Below, piece by piece: positions 1-6,582 of a DNA stretch of 8,803 nucleotides. Numbering within the stretch: the first letter of the stretch is position 1; each line of letters begins with the position of its first letter. The notes beneath the pieces are model-generated. The model saw nothing but the letters and a program-made list of their open reading frames with translations, was not told the origin of the DNA and ran no database searches. The stretch spans positions 1 to 8,803 of the forward strand of contig CALMVM010000160.1 in NCBI GenBank assembly GCA_937873255.1, in the 5' to 3' direction. The stretch comes from an uncultured Verrucomicrobiota bacterium. GTDB lineage: Bacteria; Verrucomicrobiota; Verrucomicrobiia; Chthoniobacterales; SZAS-18. Made by a program: the position numbers and the translations under genes.

Positions 1-74
1 GCCGGCGCGGCGGCTTCGGCAGCGGGTGCGGGCGCGTCGGCGGCGGCTTGGGGTTTCGTTTCTTCGTCGGCCAT
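1..74 (-). CDS. rpsK: 30S ribosomal protein S11, N-terminal fragment (by position)
   Basis: Only the start (ATG at 74-72) and 24 complete codons are inside the window; the gene runs off the left edge. The visible peptide begins MADEETKPQA and continues as an acidic, alanine/proline-rich stretch with no recognisable S11 core. The identification therefore rests on synteny: in the alpha operon rpsM is normally followed by rpsK, and the gap here is only 26 bp. S11 forms part of the 30S platform next to the mRNA exit. If this is S11, the low-complexity head is an N-terminal extension absent from the E. coli protein. Another small gene inserted here cannot be excluded. No strong Shine-Dalgarno site precedes the ATG; the leader has only GTAGAAG. 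Confidence 0.6.
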   Translation of the reverse strand, partial: MADEETKPQAAADAPAPAAEAAAP

Positions 75-100
75 AACTTCTACGTTCTAACTGAGGTTGA

Positions 101-487
101 TTATTTCTTGGCGTCCTTGGCGCGCTGCACGCCGACGGTCTTGCGCGGACCCTTGCGAGTGCGGGCGTTGGTGGAGGTGCGCTGCCCGCGCACGGGCAGG
201 CCGCGCCGGTGGCGGATGCCCCGGTAGCAGTTGATTGCTTGGAGGCGCTTCAGGTTGCCCTGCACCTCGCGGCGCAGGTCACCCTCGATGGCGACCTTGT
301 TCGAAGTGATCGCCTGGATGATCTCGTTGATCTGCTGCGGCGTCAGGTCGCGGGCGCGGATGTTGGGATCGATGTTGGCCTGATCGAGCATGCGCTTGGC
401 CGTCTTCGGGCCGACGCCGTAGACGTAGGTCAAGGAGACCTCGATGCGCTTCTCGTTGGGGATGTCCACTCCAAGTAACCGGGGCAT
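101..487 (-). CDS. rpsM: 30S ribosomal protein S13
   Basis: S13 (128 aa) sits in the 30S head, contacts 16S rRNA and forms bridges to the 50S subunit (5S rRNA/L5 region). The protein starts [14 protein letters not shown], then has the helix-hairpin-helix-like segment [14 protein letters not shown] (about residues 21-34). The family signature [15 protein letters not shown] lies near residues 90-104, followed by the basic tail [10 protein letters not shown] that reaches towards tRNA. Length and both ends match the family. The ATG at 487-485 gives the canonical N-terminus. The leader is AT-rich (a run of six T) and has no Shine-Dalgarno site. It lies 42 bp downstream of rpmJ and is the first gene of the alpha-operon part. 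Confidence 0.98.
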   Translation of the reverse strand: MPRLLGVDIPNEKRIEVSLTYVYGVGPKTAKRMLDQANIDPNIRARDLTPQQINEIIQAITSNKVAIEGDLRREVQGNLKRLQAINCYRGIRHRRGLPVRGQRTSTNARTRKGPRKTVGVQRAKDAKK

Positions 488-529
488 AGAATTAAAAAAT
501 GGGGCTGTGGTTGCGAAGGGCGGCTTTTC

Positions 530-643
530 TTAGCCCTGGCGCTGCTTGTGGCGGGCGTTCGTGCAAATCACGCGCACGACGTTCTTTCTTTTGACGATCT
601 TGCAGTGCTCACACTGCCGCTTGACGGAGGCTCGGACTTTCAT
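530..643 (-). CDS. rpmJ: 50S ribosomal protein L36 (zinc-binding type)
   Basis: This 37-aa gene was found by translating 643 down to 530 by hand; it begins [15 protein letters not shown] and ends HKQRQG before TAA. L36 is a small zinc-ribbon protein of the 50S subunit that stabilises 23S rRNA near the factor-binding region. The four likely zinc ligands are Cys11, Cys14, Cys27 and His32, so this is the zinc-containing (C+) form. Its place between infA and rpsM is the standard one in many bacteria. There are 58 bp to infA upstream and 42 bp to rpsM downstream. The leader has no Shine-Dalgarno site. Confidence 0.97.
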   Translation of the reverse strand: MKVRASVKRQCEHCKIVKRKNVVRVICTNARHKQRQG

Positions 644-701
644 GGGGACGGTTATAGACAGTGGTAAGGCTTGATTGCCAGTGCGTTGCGCCCGAACGGA
701 C

Positions 702-920
702 TCAACGGTGGCGGAACGTGATCCGCCCCCTGGTCAAATCGTAGGGACTCATCTCTAGCATAACTTTGTCGCCTGGCAAGATGCGAATGAAGTGCAAACG
801 TATTTTCCCGGAAACATGGGCGACGATGCGCTTGCCGCTGGGGAGTTCGACTTTGAACATCGTGTTGGGCAGCAATTCGACGACTTTTCCCTCTACCTCG
901 ATAACATCTTTTCTCTCCAT
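702..920 (-). CDS. infA: Translation initiation factor IF-1
   Basis: IF-1 (72 aa) is a single S1/OB-fold domain that binds the A site of the 30S subunit during initiation with IF-2 and IF-3. The sequence opens [19 protein letters not shown], close to the family pattern KEDVIEVEG, and carries the conserved core [18 protein letters not shown] and [20 protein letters not shown]. Length is exactly that of the E. coli protein. The start codon at 920-918 lies inside the end of map, which stops at 895-893, so the two genes overlap by 28 nt in different frames. The start is firm because the conserved N-terminus begins there. Only a weak GAGA lies upstream, so initiation probably depends on coupling to map. 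Confidence 0.98.
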   Translation of the reverse strand: MERKDVIEVEGKVVELLPNTMFKVELPSGKRIVAHVSGKIRLHFIRILPGDKVMLEMSPYDLTRGRITFRHR

Positions 921-1660
921 GTGAGTATCTCGGGTTCCCCGGTGGTGATGAGCACCGTGTGCTCGAAGTGCGCGCTCGGCTGCCCGTCGGCCGTCACCAC
1001 CGTCCAGTTGTCGCCCAGGACTTTCACGTCCGCCCGGCCCCGGTTGACCATCGGCTCGATGGCGAGGGTCATGCCAGCCTTCAGCTTGGGGTTGTCGCCG
1101 GACTTGTAGTTGGGCACCTGCGGCTCCTCGTGCAGCTTGCGCCCGACCCCGTGGCCGACGAACTCGCGCACCACGCTGAAGCCATTCTGGACGACGTAAT
1201 TCTCAATGGCGCACGAGACCGCGTGCAGTCGGTTGCCCTGGCGCGCGTGCGGGATGGCCAATTCCAACGCGCGCTCGGTCACTTCGAGCAACCGCGCCGT
1301 CTCGGGGTGGATGATGCCCACCGACACGGTCTTCGCGTTGTCGCCGACCCAGCCGTCCTTGAAGATGCCGACGTCGAGCTTGACGATGTCGCCGTACTGG
1401 ATCGTCCGCGCACCGCCGATGCCGTGGACAACCTCCTCGTTCACCGAGATGCAGATGTTGCCCGGGAATTTTCGGTAGTTCAGGAACGCGCTCGTGCAGC
1501 CGGCCTCCGCGATGAGTTCGGCCGCGTAACGGTCCACGTCGCGCGTGAGCACCCCGGGGCGGATGTAATCGCCGACTTTTTCGAGGATCTGACTGGCCGC
1601 CTGGCCGGCCCGGCGCATCTTTTCGATCTCGCGCGGACTTTTGATCGGGATCTGGCTCAT
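893..1660 (-). CDS. map: Type I methionine aminopeptidase
   Basis: This cytosolic metalloenzyme removes the initiator methionine from new proteins when the second residue is small. The 255-aa protein has the pita-bread fold motifs in order: catalytic His79 (EEVVHGIG), metal ligands Asp96 (KLDVG) and Asp107 (VGDNAK), His170 ([14 protein letters not shown]), Glu202 (AIEPMV) and Glu233 (HFEHTV). These match E. coli H79, D97, D108, H171, E204 and E235, so it should be active. It lacks the N-terminal zinc/SH3-binding extension of other subtypes. The open frame extends upstream into adk, but the ATG at 1660-1658 gives the usual N-terminus [16 protein letters not shown]. It has a strong AGGAGG 7 nt upstream and overlaps the adk stop as ATGA, so translational coupling is likely. 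Confidence 0.97.
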   Translation of the reverse strand: MSQIPIKSPREIEKMRRAGQAASQILEKVGDYIRPGVLTRDVDRYAAELIAEAGCTSAFLNYRKFPGNICISVNEEVVHGIGGARTIQYGDIVKLDVGIFKDGWVGDNAKTVSVGIIHPETARLLEVTERALELAIPHARQGNRLHAVSCAIENYVVQNGFSVVREFVGHGVGRKLHEEPQVPNYKSGDNPKLKAGMTLAIEPMVNRGRADVKVLGDNWTVVTADGQPSAHFEHTVLITTGEPEILTWREKMLSR

Positions 1661-2331
1661 GCCGTTGCCTCCTGTGGATTGGCCGTGGCGGCCTCGATCT
1701 GCGCGAACACTTCCTCCGGGGTGCGCCCGCCCTCGATGACGCGCAGGAGTCCCCGCGACGCGTAAAAATCCTTCACCGGCGTGGTGTGCTCGCGGTATTG
1801 CTCCAGCCGTTCGGCAAGCGTGACGGGATCGTCGTCCTTGCGTACCGTCAATTTCCCGCCGCACACTGGGCAGACCCCGTCGCGCGCGGCCACCTGCGAG
1901 CCGACCTGGAAGGAACGCCCGCAGTCCGCGCAGGTCACCCGGCGATCCACACGCCCGGCGATGGCGGATTCGTCGAGTTCCAACCAGAGGGCCGCCGTCA
2001 ACGGCGCACCGTGCCGCGCGAGCACCTCGTCCAACGCCCGCGCCTGCCCGACCGTGCGCGGGAACCCGTCAAAAACGAACGATTCCCCCGCCCCGCCGGC
2101 CAGCCACGCCTCGACCGCCGCCACCGCGACGCGGTCGGGCACGAGCCGGCCGAAATTCATGAAACTGGCCGCTTCCTTGCCGACCGGGCTGCCGCTGGCG
2201 ATTTCCCTGCGCAGCACGTCGCCGACGGAAACAACCGGCACGTGCCAGTGTTCCTCCATCAAGCGCCCCTGCGTGCCCTTGCCGGAAGCCGGCGGGCCGA
2301 GCAAAACGAGGCGGTGGGCGGCGGCTTTCAC
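1657..2331 (-). CDS. adk: Adenylate kinase with zinc-type LID
   Basis: Adenylate kinase interconverts ATP + AMP and 2 ADP in the cytosol and balances the adenine nucleotide pool. In this 224-aa protein the P-loop GPPASGKGT is at residues 12-20, the AMP-side motif DGFPRT at 88-93, and RKDDDPVTLAERLEQY near 164-179. The long LID carries paired cysteines Cys134/Cys137 and Cys154/Cys157, the structural zinc site of many Gram-positive and other long-form enzymes. The start is GTG at 2331-2329: no ATG, GTG or TTG lies between it and the in-frame secY stop, and it places the P-loop at the usual distance. The 36-nt leader is pyrimidine-rich with no Shine-Dalgarno site. The gene follows secY and overlaps map by 4 bp. 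Confidence 0.97.
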   Translation of the reverse strand: MKAAAHRLVLLGPPASGKGTQGRLMEEHWHVPVVSVGDVLRREIASGSPVGKEAASFMNFGRLVPDRVAVAAVEAWLAGGAGESFVFDGFPRTVGQARALDEVLARHGAPLTAALWLELDESAIAGRVDRRVTCADCGRSFQVGSQVAARDGVCPVCGGKLTVRKDDDPVTLAERLEQYREHTTPVKDFYASRGLLRVIEGGRTPEEVFAQIEAATANPQEATA

Positions 2332-2367
2332 AAAAGGAGAGAGGAAGCCGCTAGCCGACGGAGGGCC

Positions 2368-3882
2368 TCAACGGTTGAGCATGAAGGCCAGCCCGGCGAT
2401 CAACAACAGCGCGGCTCCGACGCAGAGCATGACCATCGTGGTCTGCTTGGCGGGTTCGCCCTGGTTGATGTTGCGCGTCGCCCCGAAGCCGCTGCCGCCC
2501 TTGATCCGGCCCTTGCGCAGGAAGCCGTCGTAATGCTGCTGGAGCAGGTGCGTCTCGATCTGACGCATCGTATCGAGGATCACGCCCACGATGATCAGCA
2601 AGCTCGTGCCGCCGAAGAACTGCGCCGTGATGTAAGGCACGTGCAATTGCTGCGAAATGGCCTGCGGCAGGATGGCGACGGCGATCAGGAAGATTGCCCC
2701 CGCGAACGTCAACCGAGACATCGTGAAATCGAGGAACTCCGCCGTCGGCTTGCCCGGACGCACGCCCGGGATGTAGCCGCCATTCTTCTTGAGGTCCTCG
2801 GCGATCTGGTTGGGCTGGAACATCATCGCCACCCAGAAATAGCTGAAGAAGAAAATCATCAACGCGTACAACACGTAGTGCGCCCCCCCGCTGGCCAGGC
2901 TGGAAGCGATGTTCCGCGCGGTGGGCGAGTTGGGGAACAGCATGTTGATCATCGTCGAGGGGAAGATCAGCAGCGACTGGCCGAAGATGATCGGCATGAC
3001 GCCCGCGTAGTTGAGCTTGAGCGGGAGCGTCTGCGTGCCGCCGCGGTATTCCTTGCGGCCGACGACGCGCCGGGCGTAGGTCACGCTGATTTTCCTCTGC
3101 GCCTGCGTGATGGCGATGATCGACGCGATCACGATGATGAAAAACGCCACCATCGCCACGAGCACGAGCGGATTGGCCTTGGCCTGGACGCCCGCGCTCG
3201 GCACGAACGTGTGCCACGCCTGGATCAACGCGGCAGGCAGGCGCGCCACGATGCCGATGGTGATGATCAGCGAAATGCCGTTGCCGATGCCGCGCTCGGT
3301 GATCTGGTCGCCCAGCCACATGAGCAGCATCGTGCCCGCGAGCATGCTGATGACCGTGATGATCTCGAAGCCGAGTCCGCGCACGTTCTCATCGACGAGC
3401 GAGAGACCCATCTTCTGCTCGGTCGTGGTGATGCCGGGCAGAAAGTTCAGACTGCCCTGCGGGTTTTCGAACGACTTCGCCAGCAGGTAACCCTGGAAAA
3501 TGCACAGCACGACGGTGGCGTAGCGCGTGTATTGGGAAATCTTCTGCCGGCCGCCGTCCTCGCGCTGGAGTTTGGCGAGGCTGGGGATCACGGCCCCGAG
3601 GAGCTGGAGCATGATCGACGCACTGATGTACGGCATGATGCCCAGCGAGAAGATCGCGCAGTTTTCCAGCGCGCCGCCGCTGAAGATGTTGAACAACGCC
3701 ACCACCGAGCCGCTCTGCTGGTTGTCCACCTGGTTGCGGAACCACTCGTGCAGCACCGCCGCGTTGACGCCCGGGCTGGTGAGCTGCGCGCCGAGGCGCA
3801 CGACGATGATGACCGCGAGGGTGAAGAGGATTCTCGCCCGGAGTTCGGGCACCTTCATCGTGTTGGCAAAAGCGGAAAACAT
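2368..3882 (-). CDS. secY: Preprotein translocase subunit SecY with C-terminal extension
   Basis: SecY is the channel of the Sec translocon in the inner membrane, working with SecE, SecG and SecA for export and insertion. The protein has 504 aa, against about 443 in E. coli. It starts MFSAFANTMKVPELRARILF. The first SecY signature (GIMPYISASIMLQLLG) is near residues 81-96 and the second (GNGISLIITIGIVARLP) near 200-216. The SecA/ribosome-binding cytosolic loops (ARRVVGRK near 270; YIPGVRPGKPTAEFLD near 370-385, with Arg375 matching E. coli R357) are intact. The extracytoplasmic loop near 138-172 is long. After the usual end (GRIKGG, about 457-462) it continues some 42 residues with a hydrophobic stretch at about 481-502, a probable extra helix. 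Neighbours are rplO (171-bp spacer) and adk. No Shine-Dalgarno site is seen. Confidence 0.98.
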   Translation of the reverse strand: MFSAFANTMKVPELRARILFTLAVIIVVRLGAQLTSPGVNAAVLHEWFRNQVDNQQSGSVVALFNIFSGGALENCAIFSLGIMPYISASIMLQLLGAVIPSLAKLQREDGGRQKISQYTRYATVVLCIFQGYLLAKSFENPQGSLNFLPGITTTEQKMGLSLVDENVRGLGFEIITVISMLAGTMLLMWLGDQITERGIGNGISLIITIGIVARLPAALIQAWHTFVPSAGVQAKANPLVLVAMVAFFIIVIASIIAITQAQRKISVTYARRVVGRKEYRGGTQTLPLKLNYAGVMPIIFGQSLLIFPSTMINMLFPNSPTARNIASSLASGGAHYVLYALMIFFFSYFWVAMMFQPNQIAEDLKKNGGYIPGVRPGKPTAEFLDFTMSRLTFAGAIFLIAVAILPQAISQQLHVPYITAQFFGGTSLLIIVGVILDTMRQIETHLLQQHYDGFLRKGRIKGGSGFGATRNINQGEPAKQTTMVMLCVGAALLLIAGLAFMLNR

Positions 3883-4053
3883 GGCAGGGGTCGGAAGGGA
3901 TAATCAACTACGCGCAACCGGGCGGAAATGCAAAAGGCAGGGCAGGGTCTGCGGGACATCGCCCGCTAGGGTGATAATGCAGAAAAGGCAAAAGTCCAGA
4001 AGCGGCGTTCTGAACCATTGCCTTCGGCGTTCTGCCTTTCGTCAGAGGAAACT
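3883..4053 (-). other. 171-bp rplO-secY spacer with short repeats
   Basis: One of only two spacers above 100 bp in the cluster, with no supported ORF. It holds a perfect 10-bp direct repeat (cggcgttctg at 4003-4012 and 4025-4034, 22-bp period). The octamer aaaggcag at 3933-3940 is complementary to ctgccttt at 4032-4039, and aaaggca recurs at 3984-3990. A small 5-bp GC hairpin lies at 3951-3966 without a T tract, so it is not a normal terminator. On the minus strand CATTAT resembles a -10 box, but no matching -35 box is present. The spacer could hold a secY-adk-map promoter or an mRNA processing site; the sequence does not settle this. Confidence 0.45.
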
Positions 4054-4524
4054 TTAGGCGGTGGCCTTGCTGGCCGCTTTGTCGCGCAACGTCACCGTGC
4101 CGCCAGCCGCCTCGATCTTCTCGCGGGCGGAAGCGCTGACGTAATCGGCCTCGACGCTGATCTTCTTGGTCAGGTCGCCGCCTCCGAGGATCTTGATGCC
4201 GTCGTAACGGCCGCGAATGAGACCGTATTCGAGCAGCGTCGCCTCGTTGATCGGGCCGTCGGTCTCCAGCGTGGCCAGCGAGCCGAGGTTCACGGCGGCG
4301 ATCTTCAGCTTGAACTGCGCGTTGTTGAACCCGCGCTTGGGCAACCGCCGGATCAGCGGCATCTGGCCGCCCTCGAAGCCGAGACGGATGCTGCCACCGG
4401 AACGGGCCTTCTGGCCTTTGTGGCCCTTGCCGCTGGTCTTGCCGTGGCCGGAGCTTTCGCCGCAGCCGAGGCGCTTGGTACGATGTTTGGAGCCCGGTCG
4501 CGGGCTCAGGGTGTGAAGTCGCAT
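4054..4524 (-). CDS. rplO: 50S ribosomal protein L15
   Basis: L15 (156 aa) is a late-assembly 50S protein with a long basic arm that threads into 23S rRNA. The N-terminal arm is glycine-rich and basic (MRLHTLSPRPGSKHRTKRLG, then GHGKTSGKGHKGQKARSGG). The conserved core GFEGGQMPLIRRLPKRGFNN follows, and the C-terminal globular part includes VSASAREKIEAAGGTV. The frame is open further upstream, but the ATG at 4524-4522 gives the canonical MRLHTL start; the longer frame would overlap rpsE and adds unrelated residues. The leader is GTTTTTATG with no Shine-Dalgarno site. It follows rpsE after 13 bp, with no rpmD between, and precedes secY across a 171-bp spacer. Confidence 0.97.
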   Translation of the reverse strand: MRLHTLSPRPGSKHRTKRLGCGESSGHGKTSGKGHKGQKARSGGSIRLGFEGGQMPLIRRLPKRGFNNAQFKLKIAAVNLGSLATLETDGPINEATLLEYGLIRGRYDGIKILGGGDLTKKISVEADYVSASAREKIEAAGGTVTLRDKAASKATA

Positions 4525-4537
4525 AAAAACAAATGGG

Positions 4538-5155
4538 TTAGGCGTTGGCCGCCAGCGGCAGGCCCGATTCCTGCACGTCCACGCTGCCTTCGGGACGGCT
4601 GCCACCGTCGCGGGTCTTGATGCCGCGCAGCTTCATGACATCGGTGCGCAAGCGGAGCTGGCCGAGCGCCTCCAGCGTGGCCTTGACCACGTTAGCGTGG
4701 TTGCCCGAGCCGAGCGACTTTGCCAACACGTCCTTGATGCCCGCCGCCTCAACGACCGCGCGCACGCCGCCGCCAGCGATGACGCCCGTGCCCGGCGACG
4801 CCGGACGCAGCATGACCCGCCCGCCGCCGAACTCGCCGATCACCTCGTGCGGGATCGTGTTCTGGTGGACGGCCACCTTGACCATCGCCTTGCGGGCGCT
4901 CTCGCTCGCCTTGCGGATCGCCTCGGCGACCTCGTTGGCCTTGCCGAAGCCGCACCCGACCTTGCCGTCGTGGTCACCCGCGACGATCAGGGCACTGAAG
5001 GAAAAACGGCGTCCACCCTTCACGACCTTCGCGCATCGGTTAATAAAAACGACCTTCTCGGTCGTCTCGCCACGCGCTGCCGTGCGGCTGTTGTCGGTGT
5101 CGCGGGAACGGTCGTTGCGGCGGTTGCCGCCACCGGATTGTTGGCCAGGAGGCAT
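4538..5155 (-). CDS. rpsE: 30S ribosomal protein S5 with N-terminal extension
   Basis: S5 (205 aa) lies at the mRNA entry side of the 30S subunit and affects decoding accuracy. The double-stranded-RNA-binding-like N domain covers about residues 34-100 and contains the S5 signature region ([20 protein letters not shown], then [14 protein letters not shown]). The C domain includes [29 protein letters not shown]. Before the core there are about 30 polar residues rich in Gly, Asn, Arg and Ser ([20 protein letters not shown]), absent from E. coli S5. A tail of about 35 residues follows the usual end. The ATG at 5155-5153 is the first start in this frame. It lies 35 bp after rplR and 13 bp before rplO. 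The leader has no Shine-Dalgarno site. Confidence 0.97.
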   Translation of the reverse strand: MPPGQQSGGGNRRNDRSRDTDNSRTAARGETTEKVVFINRCAKVVKGGRRFSFSALIVAGDHDGKVGCGFGKANEVAEAIRKASESARKAMVKVAVHQNTIPHEVIGEFGGGRVMLRPASPGTGVIAGGGVRAVVEAAGIKDVLAKSLGSGNHANVVKATLEALGQLRLRTDVMKLRGIKTRDGGSRPEGSVDVQESGLPLAANA

Positions 5156-5190
5156 AAGGTGTTTGGGAGTCGGTAGACTGAAGTAAAAGG

Positions 5191-5556
5191 TTAGAAATCC
5201 AGACCGGCCGCCCGCGCCGCGTCGGCGAGAGCCTTGACCTTGCCGTGGTACTGCGCGCCGCCACGGTCGAACACGACGCGGCTGACGTTCTTTTCCTTGG
5301 CGCGTTCGGCGATGAGGGAGCCGACCTTCTCGGCGGTCGAGACGTTGGCGCGGCTGTTCTTGTCCTCGCGGAACTTCGCTTCCGTCGTGTTGACGGCGGC
5401 GAGGGTCTTGCCGGCGGTGTCCTCAATGATCTGCGCGTACACGTGTTTACCCGAGAAGAACACGCTCAGGCGGGGACGCTCGGGCGTGCCGCTGAGCTTC
5501 TTGCGGATGCGCAGGTGGATGCGGTTGCGAATGATGCGGCGGTCGGCTTTGGCCAT
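5191..5556 (-). CDS. rplR: 50S ribosomal protein L18
   Basis: L18 (121 aa) binds 5S rRNA with L5 and anchors it in the central protuberance of the 50S subunit. The basic N-terminus ([20 protein letters not shown]) is followed by the conserved [24 protein letters not shown] segment (about 23-46). The family ending is [29 protein letters not shown], where FDRGG..YHG..K.LADAAREAGL is the L18 hallmark. Length equals that of typical bacterial L18. The ATG at 5556-5554 gives the usual start. The 32-bp leader is pyrimidine-rich (CCCTTTCG after the rplF stop) with no Shine-Dalgarno site. Confidence 0.98.
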   Translation of the reverse strand: MAKADRRIIRNRIHLRIRKKLSGTPERPRLSVFFSGKHVYAQIIEDTAGKTLAAVNTTEAKFREDKNSRANVSTAEKVGSLIAERAKEKNVSRVVFDRGGAQYHGKVKALADAARAAGLDF

Positions 5557-5588
5557 ACGTCGAAAAAGTAGAGGGTAAAACGAAAGGG

Positions 5589-6128
5589 TTACTGGACGGT
5601 CTTGCCTTCCTTGCGCTGGACGTTCTCGCCCGCATAGCGCACGCCCTTGCCCTTGTAAGGCTCCGGCGGGTAGTAACCGCGAATATTGGCCGCCGCCTGG
5701 CCGACGACCTGTTTGTCGATGCCTTCGACGCGCACCTTCGTGTTGTCGGTGACGGTGATCTTGATCCCGGCCGGGATCGGGAAGAGGATCGGGTGCGACT
5801 TGCCGAGGCTCAGGTTGAGCTTGTCGCCCTGGACCGCCGCCTTGAAACCGACGCCCTGGATTTCGAGGTCCTTGACATAGCCGGTGCTCACGCCCGTGAC
5901 CATGTTCGCCACGAGGCTGCGAGCGAGGCCGTGCAGCGCCTTGTTGGCGCGCTCGTCGTCCGGGCGGGCCAGCGTGAACTTGCTGCCCTCGCTCTTGGCC
6001 GTGATCGTGCGGGGAAGGGTATAGCTAAGCTTGCCCTTGGGGCCTTCGACGTTGACGAGGCCGCCGTCGCCGAGGTTGATTTTGACCTTGTCGGGAAGGT
6101 CGATGCTCTTGTTGCCGATACGAGACAT
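5589..6128 (-). CDS. rplF: 50S ribosomal protein L6
   Basis: L6 (179 aa) has two similar RNA-binding domains and sits near the sarcin-ricin loop and factor-binding site of the 50S subunit. The protein begins MSRIGNKSIDLPDKVKINLG. Domain one ends near LVANMVTGVSTGYVKDLEIQGVG. Domain two contains GKSHPILFPIPAGIKITVTD, and the L6 signature region PPEPYKGKGVRYAGE is near the C-terminus. Length and ends fit the family. The ATG at 6128-6126 is the only sensible start. The 40-bp leader after rpsH is strongly pyrimidine-rich and has no Shine-Dalgarno site. Confidence 0.98.
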   Translation of the reverse strand: MSRIGNKSIDLPDKVKINLGDGGLVNVEGPKGKLSYTLPRTITAKSEGSKFTLARPDDERANKALHGLARSLVANMVTGVSTGYVKDLEIQGVGFKAAVQGDKLNLSLGKSHPILFPIPAGIKITVTDNTKVRVEGIDKQVVGQAAANIRGYYPPEPYKGKGVRYAGENVQRKEGKTVQ

Positions 6129-6168
6129 GGGAGTCTGTTTTCTTGGGCTGGGAGTTGGAAGGAAAGGG

Positions 6169-6567
6169 TTAGTAGACGTAGGCGAGCAATTCGCCGCCGA
6201 CCTTCTGGCGCTTGGCCTCGCGCCCGCTCAGGACACCGCGCGGCGTCGAGAGGATGGCGATGCCCTGGCCGCCACGCACGCGGGGAATCTCATCTGCGCC
6301 GACGTACCGGCGCAGGCCAGGTCGGCTGACGCGCTTGAGGCCGCTGATGGCCGGGGTCTGTTCGACAAACTTCGTCGTAACCTTGATGGCCTTCGTCGCG
6401 CCGTCGCCTTGGACGGAGAAATCGGTGATGTAGCCTTCCTGCTTGAGCACGCGCGCCATGTCGTTCTTGATGTTGGAGAACGGCAGGGAAAGCTCGTGTT
6501 TCTGCGCGCGGCTGGCGTTGCGCAGGCGGGTCAGGAAATCGGAAATGGGATCGGTCAGGGCACTCAT
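6169..6567 (-). CDS. rpsH: 30S ribosomal protein S8
   Basis: S8 (132 aa) is a primary 16S rRNA-binding protein of the 30S central domain. In E. coli it also represses the spc operon by binding mRNA at the start of rplE. The sequence starts MSALTDPISDFLTRLRNASRAQK, where DPI.DMLTRIRNA is the family start. It continues with PAISGLKRVSRPGLRRYVG and ends in the signature IAILSTPRGVLSGREAKRQKVGGELLAYVY. It directly follows rplE after 15 bp; the usual rpsN is absent. Its leader contains TTCCTCCTCTC, which resembles the anti-Shine-Dalgarno strand rather than a ribosome-binding site. Whether this S8 controls the rplX-rplE spacer is an open inference. Confidence 0.98.
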   Translation of the reverse strand: MSALTDPISDFLTRLRNASRAQKHELSLPFSNIKNDMARVLKQEGYITDFSVQGDGATKAIKVTTKFVEQTPAISGLKRVSRPGLRRYVGADEIPRVRGGQGIAILSTPRGVLSGREAKRQKVGGELLAYVY

Positions 6568-6582
6568 TGAGAGGAGGAAAAA

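Noticed and set aside
644..701. TATAAC on the minus strand as an internal promoter for rpmJ
   Set aside because: The hexamer 17-18 bp upstream does not resemble TTGACA; the spacer is short and otherwise featureless.
959..1765. 268-codon open frame on the plus strand opposite map
   Set aside because: Composition is Arg/Asp/Val/Ala-rich noise and the opposite strand carries intact map with all catalytic residues.
1661..1864. Longer N-terminus for methionine aminopeptidase
   Set aside because: The extension is out-of-frame adk sequence without a zinc-finger motif, and a strong AGGAGG marks the start at 1660.
1786..3903. 705-codon open frame on the plus strand
   Set aside because: It lies exactly opposite secY and adk, is full of Arg, His, Asp and Glu runs, and matches no family; it is a shadow of GC-biased codons.
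3951..3966. GC hairpin in the rplO-secY spacer as a terminator
   Set aside because: The stem is only 5 bp and no T tract follows on either strand.
3971..4003. Promoter for secY with -10 CATTAT on the minus strand
   Set aside because: No acceptable -35 box lies 16-18 bp upstream; the match is too weak to annotate.
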